Positions 53,652 to 62,555 of a stretch of DNA of 64,000 nt are shown here, in pieces. The position numbers were made by a program, and so were the translations under genes. Under the pieces are notes generated by a model. That model did no database searches, was not told where the DNA came from, and saw nothing but the letters and a program-made list of their open reading frames with translations. The stretch is from Leeuwenhoekiella sp044542075. GTDB taxonomy: Bacteria > Bacteroidota > Bacteroidia > Flavobacteriales > Flavobacteriaceae. The stretch is taken from the NCBI RefSeq assembly GCF_044542075.1, contig NZ_JBITTU010000001.1, positions 124,001-188,000 of the forward strand, written 5' to 3'. Each line of letters starts with the position of its first letter. The stretch's first letter is position 1.

Positions 53652-55427
53652 CTAACTGTCTATTATATTCATTTTCCGAAGTAGAAAAGAAGCGTTCATA
53701 TTTTGACAAATCCCTTTTTTAAACGTGTAGTCAAAATAAAGTTCGTCGTCTTTAATCTGCGCATCAAAGTAATAGTTTTTTACTTGCTCAAGATCATTTG
53801 CAGCTTCGCAAAGACTTAAATCGTGAGTAGCAATAATTCCTGTGCTGTGTGACGCCACAAGTTTTTCAATAAATTTTCTAGAACCTATCGCTTTATCGGT
53901 GCTGTTTGTTCCTTTTAGAATTTCGTCCAGGATGATGAAGTAGGTATCTGTCTTAATCGCATTTACAATAAATTGAAGACGCTTTAATTCTGAAAAGAAA
54001 TACGACTCATCGTCTGTAAGTGAGTCGCTGGTACGCATACTGGTAATTAACTTTATAGGCGTGTATACCGCTTCTTTTGCACATATAGGCAAGCCTACAT
54101 TACTCATTACAATGCTTAGGGATACGGTGCGCAAAAAGGTACTTTTACCCGCCATATTAGCTCCTGTAATTATAAAAAATTGCTCGTTATTAATATGAAA
54201 ATCGTTTGTAACCGCTTTTCTGGGATCTAAGAGCGGATGTGCTAAATGAGTTGCATTTAAGGTATGTGTCGCGTCTGTTATTTTAGCAAATGTATATTGC
54301 GGGTGGTTGTAACTAAAGTTTGCCAGACTATTTTGAGAATCAAAAAAAGCAATCACATCAAACCACTCGTTTACTTCACCGGCATTAGCTGCAATCCATT
54401 TTTCTATTTTATAAACCTGTCTTAAGTCTGATAGAAAAAAAGCATTAACAAATGTTCCCACCAGTAGATTAGAACGCTGATCTAAAGTACCCAGCATTTT
54501 TGAAAATTGCTTAATTACCGCTGAAGCACTTGTTTGTTGAGACTTAATTTTTGCCCCCTCTTGTTTTAATAAGGTCGAATCAAACTCCTGCTCTTCCAGT
54601 AAAAGCATCAATTTATAATACTGTTCAAACGTAGACTGAGCTTTACCAGATTTATCCCAAAGACCGTTCACCTTTTTCACATAAATACCGGTAATCCCAA
54701 GACCTGCAAAAAACCACCATATCAAAATACTTTCAGGGATCAAGTCTAAATACATTAACACAAAGAGGAGTACCGAAACTGCAGCAAATGCATTTGGCAA
54801 CCAGCTCATAATCTTAGGCGCAAAAGCCTCGTAGCTTTTTAGCCAGTTAATTATAGAATCTGCAGATGTTGTAGTTTTAACTAATGCAGCCGTAGCCTGA
54901 TAATTTTGTCGCCACTTAATATGTGCTGCGAGTTCTTGTATAGCTTTCTGTTTTTGCGGAATATTCTCAATAGAATTTGCTGTAAAAAGTTCTACAAGTT
55001 TCTGCTCTCCGCTTTTGAGACTACTTCTGTTTATATACTGAAAAAAAGATCCTCTCCCAAAGAGATCTATATCAAGACTAAAAGGATGTAACGGATTCTT
55101 ATAGTGTTCCCCGTCTGGCAAATCGTGAAAATCACGATTTAAAACCTGCAGTTCGGTTTCATTAAGTTGAATGAGTTGCTGTAGAAAATCGCGTTTATAT
55201 TGAAGATTTGAATGTCTAGAAACTAAAATTAAAAATAGAATAACCACGACCACTATCACGGCTATTACAATTTGCATATTTGACCAAAAAAAATAAACAG
55301 CACACACACCGGCTAAAAACAGAACAAGTCGAATCATACTGCTTTTCAACAAGTTTGATTTAACTGTACCGAGTTGGGCGGTGTAACTTTCTAAAAGAGC
55401 GGTATAAGAATCACTGGGGTTTTGCAT
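53652..55427 (-). CDS. Membrane-anchored MutS-like ATPase
   Basis: 591 residues. Two pairs of hydrophobic helices lie at about 30-65 and 210-250. The C-terminal MutS ATPase domain has Walker A FIITGANMAGKSTFLRTVSL, the SMRTSDSLTDDESYFFSELK signature and Walker B TYFIILDEILKGTNSTDK, then HDL in the switch region. The mismatch-recognition and connector domains of true MutS are missing, so it is not a repair MutS. Such proteins are common in Bacteroidota but uncharacterised. It is directly followed by the hydrolase gene without a gap. Confidence 0.92.
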   Translation of the reverse strand: MQNPSDSYTALLESYTAQLGTVKSNLLKSSMIRLVLFLAGVCAVYFFWSNMQIVIAVIVVVVILFLILVSRHSNLQYKRDFLQQLIQLNETELQVLNRDFHDLPDGEHYKNPLHPFSLDIDLFGRGSFFQYINRSSLKSGEQKLVELFTANSIENIPQKQKAIQELAAHIKWRQNYQATAALVKTTTSADSIINWLKSYEAFAPKIMSWLPNAFAAVSVLLFVLMYLDLIPESILIWWFFAGLGITGIYVKKVNGLWDKSGKAQSTFEQYYKLMLLLEEQEFDSTLLKQEGAKIKSQQTSASAVIKQFSKMLGTLDQRSNLLVGTFVNAFFLSDLRQVYKIEKWIAANAGEVNEWFDVIAFFDSQNSLANFSYNHPQYTFAKITDATHTLNATHLAHPLLDPRKAVTNDFHINNEQFFIITGANMAGKSTFLRTVSLSIVMSNVGLPICAKEAVYTPIKLITSMRTSDSLTDDESYFFSELKRLQFIVNAIKTDTYFIILDEILKGTNSTDKAIGSRKFIEKLVASHSTGIIATHDLSLCEAANDLEQVKNYYFDAQIKDDELYFDYTFKKGICQNMNASFLLRKMNIIDS

Positions 55428-55544
55428 AAAAGAATAATAGCTACCTTAAATTTTACAGGCAGAAGATAGTTCGAGTAATTTATGAGTAACTTTAAAGACT
55501 ATAAAAAATCAAAAAAGTGTCTGTGTAAAGCTAATTATTAAGAA

Positions 55545-55916
55545 TCATTCACGAGTTTTTAATTCGTCTTTTAGCTTTTTACTAAGACCTTTTACTATTA
55601 GATCATAGCTGCTGTCTATAAATTGTGTAAGATGTTTTGGGGTGAGTTCCCCATTTAGTACCACGGTATTCCAGTGGGTTTTGTTCATATGAAAACCCGG
55701 AAGAATGCTTTGAGGATAATCTGCCCGCAGTTGCACTGCTTCTTCAGGATTACATTTCAAATTTATACGCGGCTCGCCTTGCTCCCAACTACTAAGACTA
55801 CTTAAAGCAAACATCTTACCCATCACTTTAAAAACCAATGTATTCTGGTCAAACGGAAACTCTTCTGTAGTACCCGGCTTTTTAATACAGTATTCACGAT
55901 AGTTTTCGATATTCAT
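55545..55916 (-). CDS. MmcQ/YjbR family protein
   Basis: 123 residues, the normal size. The sequence NIENYREYCIKKPGTTEEFP, DQNTLVFKVMGKMFALSSL, INLKCNPEEAVQLRADYP and GFHMNKTHWNTVVLNG fits the YjbR fold throughout. Family members are small DNA-binding-like proteins of unknown function. It lies 44 bases downstream of the GNAT gene in the same direction. Confidence 0.93.
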   Translation of the reverse strand: MNIENYREYCIKKPGTTEEFPFDQNTLVFKVMGKMFALSSLSSWEQGEPRINLKCNPEEAVQLRADYPQSILPGFHMNKTHWNTVVLNGELTPKHLTQFIDSSYDLIVKGLSKKLKDELKTRE

Positions 55917-55960
55917 AGTATCTAACTTCTCTTGAGGAGAAAGGAACTTTGTAATTAATA

Positions 55961-56488
55961 TTAAAACGGATAATACATAATATAATCTTCCATCAGGTAG
56001 CCGTTCCCGATATCAAAATCTCCAGAATAAGCATTTTTAAATCCGTAATGCTCGTAGAATTTAACGGCCTTATTATCTCTATTTACATTTAACAAGACAC
56101 CGGTATCGCCTGCCTTTTTAGCTTCCGCGAAAGCGAAATCCATTAAATAGCGACCTGCTCCCGTTCCCTGTGTTCTAGGTAACACATAGATTTTATCAAC
56201 CTTGGTTAGACCTCCTTCAGAATTTAATTTCTTATCCTTATAATGCAGACTGAATGCCAGATAACCCACAGGTAACTCCTCTTTATACATCAGAAAAAAA
56301 CGACTCCCTTCTTGTTCCTGTTTTTTTAGTGATGTGATGCTGTACATCATATTCATCATATACGCAATCTGTTCTGATGAAAGAATGTCTTTATAGGTAG
56401 TGGGCCAAACTTCGTCTACCAACCCTTTTAAAACCGGCCAATCTGCCTCAGAAACCGGCTTGATGCTAAATTGTTTTTGCCCCTGCAT
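55961..56488 (-). CDS. GNAT-family N-acetyltransferase
   Basis: 175 residues. The acetyl-CoA site reads KIYVLPRTQGTGAGRYLMDF (Q/RxxGxG/A), followed by LLNVNRDNKAVKFYEHYGFK, the usual end of the fold. Substrate unknown. The start codon lies inside the end of the DUF4230 gene (overlap 23 bases), so the two genes are coupled. Confidence 0.93.
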   Translation of the reverse strand: MQGQKQFSIKPVSEADWPVLKGLVDEVWPTTYKDILSSEQIAYMMNMMYSITSLKKQEQEGSRFFLMYKEELPVGYLAFSLHYKDKKLNSEGGLTKVDKIYVLPRTQGTGAGRYLMDFAFAEAKKAGDTGVLLNVNRDNKAVKFYEHYGFKNAYSGDFDIGNGYLMEDYIMYYPF

Positions 56489-57101
56489 GTTCTGTGATTT
56501 TTCGAGTTTCTACTGCTGCTGTTTCTAAAGCTTTATAATCGAGTTTCCAGCCTATGGTTTGTACCAAGTTTTCCATTAAAGCTACGGTACTTAAGGCTTG
56601 TTTTGAAGCTTCGGCAAATAAACCGCTTTGCGGCACTTTATCTACAATATGCTGTTTTGCTTCTCTATTAATTTCGGTTAGATCTGTAGAAGTAAATGGG
56701 TTTGCCCAGCCTTCTTTTTTGTCGTAGTATTTAAAATCAGTTTCAATACTTAATAATTCTGGTTGCGGGAAGTCTGTTAGAATAATCGTTCTATTATTAA
56801 CATCTGGGTGCATTTTAATTTTTGTCAAATCAAAACCTATATACGCCTTAGCGTCTATAAGAACCAATGCTTTTTTGCTTCCAAGGAATAGATTTATCCA
56901 TTTATCCTTTACATTCTGGTAATGATAAATCTCAGAGAAATCACCTTCTACAGTTATAAACTTACAGACGTTGCGTATTTTTTCCATCAAAACTACAGAC
57001 TGCTGCTGTGCGTTTTGCTGACGCTTGGTTTTATTAAATCGCATAAAAACGAAATAGGCGATTACACTACCCAGGGCTAAACCAATAAATAAATATTCCA
57101 T
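56466..57101 (-). CDS. DUF4230 protein with one membrane helix
   Basis: 211 residues from the ATG at 57099-57101 (MEYLFIGLALGSVIAYFVFM); the frame continues nine codons further up. One N-terminal transmembrane anchor is followed by a soluble domain of the DUF4230 type (ITVEGDFSEIYHYQNVKDKW, KKALVLIDAKAYIGFDLTKI). Function unknown; it is probably on the periplasmic face or cytoplasmic with N-anchor. Overlaps the GNAT gene at its end. Confidence 0.88.
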   Translation of the reverse strand: MEYLFIGLALGSVIAYFVFMRFNKTKRQQNAQQQSVVLMEKIRNVCKFITVEGDFSEIYHYQNVKDKWINLFLGSKKALVLIDAKAYIGFDLTKIKMHPDVNNRTIILTDFPQPELLSIETDFKYYDKKEGWANPFTSTDLTEINREAKQHIVDKVPQSGLFAEASKQALSTVALMENLVQTIGWKLDYKALETAAVETRKITEHAGAKTI

Positions 57102-57159
57102 AAAGACAAATATAAAGTTACTTGCCAATTGTGCCCAATAGAAACAAGCATTTACTCAA

Positions 57160-57906
57160 TTAGCTTAAAGCATACAAAACCGGCTTACTAGGTGTTGCGT
57201 CATTCTCAAATGAGGCTATTTGAAGATTAAGCAGGTACCTGCCGTCTGTAACGGTATGAGGTACAAAGATCATTTCTGTTATTGTAGCATCCATACGTAT
57301 TTTGCCATCTAAATCCCAAAAGGCTTTGTGGGATGCCAAAACACCCTCATCTTTCTCGCGATCTACACTAGGTAAATCAAGAAGTAAATGTTTTATACCG
57401 CATTCTCTAAAAAACCCAACGGCCTCATCTAAGAGGTACGGCCAGTTTGTGTTTGACCATTTTCTGCTTTTTTTGCTAGACGTATTAGGCAGGGTGCGTA
57501 TCACTAAAGCTTCTGGTCTATTGGTTCCCAAAGCTTTTTGCACCTGCTTTTTTGTAAACACATAATCTTCATTAAAAGCTTCAGGAACCAGCGTAATAAC
57601 CTCAGCAACAAACATAAATCTTTGAAGGCTTTGATTTATACTATGTACCTTTTCGGTGATATGACCTACACACTCTGTGTGTGTGCCGTGCGCATGAGGA
57701 TTAAATGAAATAGTATTAAAGTTAACCACCGCTCCCTGTGCAACCGCAGCAACCCATTTCCCTTCTTTTACGGGTTCTATTTTAGGTGCGTTTAAATACC
57801 ACGCAACAGGGTTTGCTTCGCCATTAACTAACGGAATACTAAGATCTATAGGTTTAGAAAAATCTACAGTATATTCTTTTTTATCTATTTCTATTTTAGC
57901 TAACAT
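57160..57906 (-). CDS. Cyclase family protein (kynurenine formamidase-like)
   Basis: 248 residues. The metal motif reads NPHAHGTHTECVGHI, where the family norm is HxGTHxDxPxH; Glu and Val-Gly replace the second acid and the Pro region. The end EMIFVPHTVTDGRYLLNLQI is typical. Related enzymes hydrolyse cyclic amides or N-formylkynurenine. No tryptophan genes are nearby and the motif change makes the reaction uncertain. Single gene after the HemW gene (70 bases upstream). Confidence 0.88.
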   Translation of the reverse strand: MLAKIEIDKKEYTVDFSKPIDLSIPLVNGEANPVAWYLNAPKIEPVKEGKWVAAVAQGAVVNFNTISFNPHAHGTHTECVGHITEKVHSINQSLQRFMFVAEVITLVPEAFNEDYVFTKKQVQKALGTNRPEALVIRTLPNTSSKKSRKWSNTNWPYLLDEAVGFFRECGIKHLLLDLPSVDREKDEGVLASHKAFWDLDGKIRMDATITEMIFVPHTVTDGRYLLNLQIASFENDATPSKPVLYALS

Positions 57907-57975
57907 ACTTTTTGTTCTGACAGATTACTAACGTTATAGGTCCTAATTTTAGCAAAATGTTACACTATTATCCTA

Positions 57976-59157
57976 TTAAAGATTGATTAAAAACAAATCA
58001 CTTGCCAGCCCGTCACTTAAAAACTTTCCTTTTTTAGTGACTACAATTTGCTCTTCATCTCTAAATAAAAGATGCGCTTCAATGTGCTTTTGTGCTTGCT
58101 GAAGGGCATATTCTTTAAATTTTAAACCGAAAGACTCTTCGATTTTTTGAAGTGAAATTCCCCAGATTGTACGCAAACCAGTCATCACATATTCGTTATA
58201 TTTATCTGTTATCGAGAGTATTTCCCGTTCTATGGCTAAATTACCGGCCTTGATTTCTTTAATGTACTTTGGGTTATTATTAATATTCCAACTGCGCACC
58301 TCACCATTGTAACTATGTGCCGAAGGGCCAACTCCCAGATAGGATTTCCCGGTCCAATATGCGGTGTTGTTTTGAGAAAAATATCCCGGTTTGCCAAAAT
58401 TTGAAAACTCGTAATTCTCAAAACCGGCCTGATTCATACATTCTACTAAAATCTCAAAATGCGCCTGAGCAACCGCATCATCTGCCGGTTTGACAATTCC
58501 CTTTTCTATAAATTTCTGAAGCGCTGTATGTGGCTCTACCGTAAGTGCATAACTCGATATATGGGGAATTTCTAATGCGATTGCTTTATTTAAATTTTCT
58601 TGCCAGCGGGCATTACTCATATCTGGCATCCCGTAAATAAGATCTATAGAAATATTGTCAAAGTATTGTTTTGCCAGTTTAAGTGATTGTACAGCTTCAA
58701 CCGCATTATGTGCACGATTCATTAATTTTAAATCTTCTTCAAAAAAAGATTGAACGCCAATGCTTAGTCGGTTTATTTGTGATTGTGAAAGTATTTTTAG
58801 CTTGTCTTCGGTTAAATCATCTGGATTAGCTTCCAAGGTAATTTCGGCGTTTTCTGCTACATTAAAATGCAAATGAATTGTATTAAAAATCTGATCGAGC
58901 TCTTTAGCATCTAATAAACTAGGTGTTCCCCCGCCAAAATAAATGGTTTTTAGAACACCTGGTATCTCCTCTTTTCTCAAAATAATCTCATCGCATAGTG
59001 CATCAATAAGCTCTTGCTTTTTACTCAACGAAGTAGAAAAATGAAAATCACAATAGTGGCAGGCTTGCTTACAAAATGGGATATGAATGTATAATCCCAG
59101 TTCTTCTACCGCTATAAGTTTCGTTTTATTTATATCTGAAGAATTTTTGGTTTTCAT
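57976..59157 (-). CDS. hemW: Radical SAM heme chaperone HemW
   Basis: 393 residues. The cluster motif is LYIHIPFCKQACHYCDFHF (Cys29, Cys33, Cys36 plus the HemN-type following Cys-less CDF), then IYFGGGTPSLLDAKELDQIF and SIGVQSFFEEDLKLMNRAHN. A HemN C-terminal domain follows (about 300-393). Unlike HemN oxidase it lacks the long N-terminal extension, so it is the heme-trafficking HemW type. The cytoplasmic protein inserts heme into respiratory proteins. It lies 15 bases downstream of ruvC. Confidence 0.94.
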   Translation of the reverse strand: MKTKNSSDINKTKLIAVEELGLYIHIPFCKQACHYCDFHFSTSLSKKQELIDALCDEIILRKEEIPGVLKTIYFGGGTPSLLDAKELDQIFNTIHLHFNVAENAEITLEANPDDLTEDKLKILSQSQINRLSIGVQSFFEEDLKLMNRAHNAVEAVQSLKLAKQYFDNISIDLIYGMPDMSNARWQENLNKAIALEIPHISSYALTVEPHTALQKFIEKGIVKPADDAVAQAHFEILVECMNQAGFENYEFSNFGKPGYFSQNNTAYWTGKSYLGVGPSAHSYNGEVRSWNINNNPKYIKEIKAGNLAIEREILSITDKYNEYVMTGLRTIWGISLQKIEESFGLKFKEYALQQAQKHIEAHLLFRDEEQIVVTKKGKFLSDGLASDLFLINL

Positions 59158-59172
59158 AGCGATTATTTAAAC

Positions 59173-59742
59173 TCACTTTAGAGGTTTGCGAGCTACTACC
59201 CGTTTCTCATTCTGTTTTACAAAAGCATCCCAACCGGTGTAACTCTTGCCAGTTTCGACACGACCCGAATTAAAATGATGACAAACCGCCGCAGCAAGAC
59301 CATCTGTACTGTCTAAATTTTTAGGAAGAGTTTTAAGCCCCAGCAGGCTTTGAAGCATTTTAGCAACCTGCTCTTTACTGGCATTACCATTACCGGTAAT
59401 TGCCATTTTTATTTTTTTAGGAAGGTATTCTGTTACCGGTATTTGACGCGATAAGCCCGCAGCCATTGCCACTCCCTGAGCACGCCCCAGCTTAAGCATA
59501 GATTGCACATTTTTTCCAAAAAACGGAGCTTCCAGTGCCATCTCATCGGGGTGGTAGGTGTCTATTAACTCTATGGTACGTTCAAAAATAAGCTTCAGTT
59601 TTACATAAGGATCATCATACTTTTTAAGCATCAACTCATTGAGCTGCATAAACTCCATTTTTTTATTTACAACGCGTATGAGACCAAATCCCATAATGGT
59701 AGTTCCCGGGTCAATTCCTAAAATGATTTTTTCTGATTTCAA
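59173..59742 (-). CDS. ruvC: Crossover junction endodeoxyribonuclease RuvC
   Basis: 189 residues. The catalytic acids are Asp11 (ILGIDPGTTIMGFG), Glu71 (MALEAPFFGKNVQS), Asp144 and Asp147 (NLDSTDGLAAAVCHHF). It resolves Holliday junctions with RuvAB. The linkage to hemW is common in Bacteroidota. The start lies 50 bases from the divergent glycosyltransferase gene. Confidence 0.96.
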   Translation of the reverse strand: MKSEKIILGIDPGTTIMGFGLIRVVNKKMEFMQLNELMLKKYDDPYVKLKLIFERTIELIDTYHPDEMALEAPFFGKNVQSMLKLGRAQGVAMAAGLSRQIPVTEYLPKKIKMAITGNGNASKEQVAKMLQSLLGLKTLPKNLDSTDGLAAAVCHHFNSGRVETGKSYTGWDAFVKQNEKRVVARKPLK

Positions 59743-59792
59743 ACTTAATTTTTTACATCTTTGAAGCTTTCACAAAGCTAAACATAATAAGC

Positions 59793-60896
59793 GTGATCCT
59801 TCTAGAAGCTATCTTAATCCTATACGTATTTCTAATTGCGCTTTTAGTTGTAGGTTTTATTAAACTTCCTTCACATAATATACCTCAAGATAAAATAACA
59901 ACTACCGGCTTTTCAATTCTAATTCCGTTTAGAAACGAGGCCGAAAATCTAGAACGCTTACTCAAATCATTAGCTGCTTTACAATATCCTAAAGCTCGAT
60001 TTGAAATTTTGTTAATAAATGACGCCTCAACTGATAATTCTGTTGAGATCATTGAAACCTTTCTTTTGACTCACAAATTGCCTTTAAAAATCTTAGATAA
60101 CGAGCGGTTTTCAGGATCACCAAAAAAGGATGCACTTACTAAAGGCATCGCACACGCAGCTTTTGATTGGATTGTAACTACCGATGCAGATTGCGAAGTG
60201 CCCGTTTTATGGCTCTCGCTATTTAATGGGTTAGCTGTAAAAAAGGACATTCAATTTATAGCCGCACCGGTTTCATTCTTCCCCAAAAAAGGAATTCTAA
60301 ATGCATTTCAACAGTTAGATTTTTTGAGTTTACAGGGCACTACGATTGGGAGTTTTGGTTTAAACCAAGCTTTTATGTGTAACGGTGCAAATCTGGCTTT
60401 TTCTAAAACCGAATTTCTAAAGTTAAACGGTTACGAGAAGACAAATCACATTGCTAGTGGCGATGATTTATTTTTAATGCAGAAGTTTAGTAAAGCAAAT
60501 TCTAAGGGTGTCGTGTACTTAAAAACTAAAGAAGCTCTGGTTCTCACAACCACTCAAAAAACACTGAATGACCTTCTACATCAGCGCAAACGCTGGGCTG
60601 CAAAAGCATCTGCATATACCAGTAATTTTGCAATTGCTACCTCGTTTCTTGTATTTTTTGGAAACCTTTCTGTTTTAGCGGGATTCTTCTTTCTAGAGCA
60701 AATAGGATTTTTAATACTCCTAAAATTTACACTAGATTTTACGCTCATCTATCTAAGCGCAATACTTTTCGATCAAAAAAAAGTACTCAAAAATTATATA
60801 TGGGTTATGCTCGTTTACCCGTTTTTTACCGTCTATGTAGCAGTTGCCAGTCAGTTCGGGAGATTTGAATGGAAAGGAAGGTTTTTTAAAAAGTAA
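59793..60896 (+). CDS. Membrane-associated family 2 glycosyltransferase (GTG start)
   Basis: 367 residues; start codon GTG at 59793, divergent from ruvC. One N-terminal helix (ILLEAILILYVFLIALLVVG), the GT-A domain with FSILIPFRNEAENLERLLKS, the DxD-like TTDADCEVP, and the acceptor motif HQRKRWAAKAS, then three C-terminal helices. It transfers a sugar from a nucleotide donor to a lipid or polymer at the inner membrane; the product is unknown. Its TAA (60894-60896) is directly joined to the stop of the convergent gene. Confidence 0.92.
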   Translation: MILLEAILILYVFLIALLVVGFIKLPSHNIPQDKITTTGFSILIPFRNEAENLERLLKSLAALQYPKARFEILLINDASTDNSVEIIETFLLTHKLPLKILDNERFSGSPKKDALTKGIAHAAFDWIVTTDADCEVPVLWLSLFNGLAVKKDIQFIAAPVSFFPKKGILNAFQQLDFLSLQGTTIGSFGLNQAFMCNGANLAFSKTEFLKLNGYEKTNHIASGDDLFLMQKFSKANSKGVVYLKTKEALVLTTTQKTLNDLLHQRKRWAAKASAYTSNFAIATSFLVFFGNLSVLAGFFFLEQIGFLILLKFTLDFTLIYLSAILFDQKKVLKNYIWVMLVYPFFTVYVAVASQFGRFEWKGRFFKK

Positions 60897-61376
60897 CTAA
60901 TCTACTTTGACTAACACCGGCATTTTAAAAGCGGTTTTTACAGGAATGCTTCTTTTATTAGCAGGTGTAATTTTGGGAAGCGAATCTAAGCTGTCTTTTA
61001 ACCATAGTTCTAATTCTGGCAATTGTAGTGCTATGGTATCTGGTATCTCAACACGTTCAATTTTTAAATCTCCCCGCTCGCTTATACTTAAATACAGCCA
61101 GATAGTATCATTCAATTCGGTCTCAACAATAATTGTTTTATTAGACAATTGGCGTTGAAAATTGAGTGCTAATTCTGCTTTAAAGCATTGATATCTTGAA
61201 TCCTGATCCTTAAGTGAATCGCAAACGGCAAATGAGGGATATTCTTCAACCTCATTCATTTTAATCGTTTTAAGTTCTTCCTGCACTAAAACATCTGAAG
61301 ATACTTTTTGAGTCTCCAGATCTTTACAGCTTGTTATTAAAAAAGCCAGCGCTAAAAGAAGTCTTAATTTTATCAT
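60897..61376 (-). CDS. Small lipoprotein of unknown function
   Basis: 159 residues with a lipobox LITSC (Cys17; LLALAFLITSCKDLETQ). The mature part contains three cysteines (FAVCDSLKDQDSRYQC) and a TonB C-domain-like strand pattern (LYLSISERGDLKIERVEIPD) that may be an energy-transducer-type fold; this is a weak match. Stop codons of this and the convergent glycosyltransferase gene touch with no intergenic base. Confidence 0.7.
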   Translation of the reverse strand: MIKLRLLLALAFLITSCKDLETQKVSSDVLVQEELKTIKMNEVEEYPSFAVCDSLKDQDSRYQCFKAELALNFQRQLSNKTIIVETELNDTIWLYLSISERGDLKIERVEIPDTIALQLPELELWLKDSLDSLPKITPANKRSIPVKTAFKMPVLVKVD

Positions 61377-61436
61377 TTTCTATTGAGTGTGAAAATACAA
61401 TTTTAGACCGAAATAGCTAAAGGACACTAATTTAGT

Positions 61437-62546
61437 TTAAAAACGATAACCCACACTAAACTCTACGCCTTCGGCTTTTGCTCCGTGTGCCTTTACAGTT
61501 ACCGAAGCAAATGTATCTTCTGTGAAATAACGCTTTAATCCCAAGCGGTTATACAGTCTGTTTTCAAACTCGTATGGGTAATAAATATAATAGCCCAAAT
61601 GCGATACAAATGCTATTTTATTGAAGCGCAACTCGTGACCTACAAAAAGACCCACACGTTTCCAATCTTCATCTCCCGTCACACCTAGCTCAGGAAAAGA
61701 AGCCGCCTGAAGTTTTATAAGCTCTTTAAAAAAATACGCAAAAAATACATCTGTCCCGGCTACTAATGTACTCTTATGATTAATACGCTTGTCTGCAAAT
61801 GCAGAAACTACAAAAAATGGAAATCTACCCTGACCTACAATATCACTTTCATTTACTCCACCTCTCAAAACCAAGTTGTAATGTATAGGCTCGGTATATT
61901 TTGTGCGCTCTCCCTCTGGTATGTAGTCTGGGAAATTCTCGTAATCTAGATTGTAGTTTGTACCTACATTGAAGGCAAATGTATTTGTACTGTTATTAGG
62001 CGCGCGCAGGTTTGCATTGCTGTAATGAACTACTGTGAACCCTGCATTTACTCCAAAGCCTTTGTAAATATTCTGTTTATTGTATTGAAGCGCTATATAC
62101 GTTGAACTCAACAATTTTGTACCGTATGCGTTATTTTGATAATTTGTTTCTGCATCGTAGGGTTTACCGGCTAAAGCAACACCCTGCCCTATTCTAAAAT
62201 AGGCATTACGGTTAAGGAAATAGAAGTTAAAATGACCATACAAACTTACATTCTCACTTAGAAACTCATTATCTAAATCCTGATATATCATTGAGAAACC
62301 ATAGTCGGGGTAATTGTAACGGCGCTCCCATTCTTCAAAACCATAGGTTTTGTGATTGTAACTTAAGATAAGGCCTGTAGGGTGCCCGGTAATAAGATGA
62401 TTTATATCTGGGTTATGCTCTAAAATTGTCCCGTAGAAATAAGAAGCATCAAGTGTAATAGGCTTTTTTTTACCCGTAAAATCTAAGTCCTGAGCGTAAA
62501 AACTAAGACTAAAAAAACAAAAGCATCCCAGTAAAAAATAGTTCAT
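61437..62546 (-). CDS. PagL-like acyloxyacyl hydrolase, outer-membrane beta-barrel
   Basis: 369 residues. Signal peptide MNYFLLGCFCFFSLSFYAQ, then beta-barrel strands to a C-terminal Phe (VEFSVGYRF). The segment GFGVNAGFTVVHYSNANLR, with a His-Ser pair, fits the lipid A deacylase (PF09411) active-site strand. The family removes an acyl chain from lipid A. At 369 residues it is longer than PagL (about 170), as usual in Bacteroidota. It lies 9 bases downstream of the head-GIN gene, so the two share a transcript. Confidence 0.8.
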   Translation of the reverse strand: MNYFLLGCFCFFSLSFYAQDLDFTGKKKPITLDASYFYGTILEHNPDINHLITGHPTGLILSYNHKTYGFEEWERRYNYPDYGFSMIYQDLDNEFLSENVSLYGHFNFYFLNRNAYFRIGQGVALAGKPYDAETNYQNNAYGTKLLSSTYIALQYNKQNIYKGFGVNAGFTVVHYSNANLRAPNNSTNTFAFNVGTNYNLDYENFPDYIPEGERTKYTEPIHYNLVLRGGVNESDIVGQGRFPFFVVSAFADKRINHKSTLVAGTDVFFAYFFKELIKLQAASFPELGVTGDEDWKRVGLFVGHELRFNKIAFVSHLGYYIYYPYEFENRLYNRLGLKRYFTEDTFASVTVKAHGAKAEGVEFSVGYRF

Positions 62547-62555
62547 AAAGTGGAG

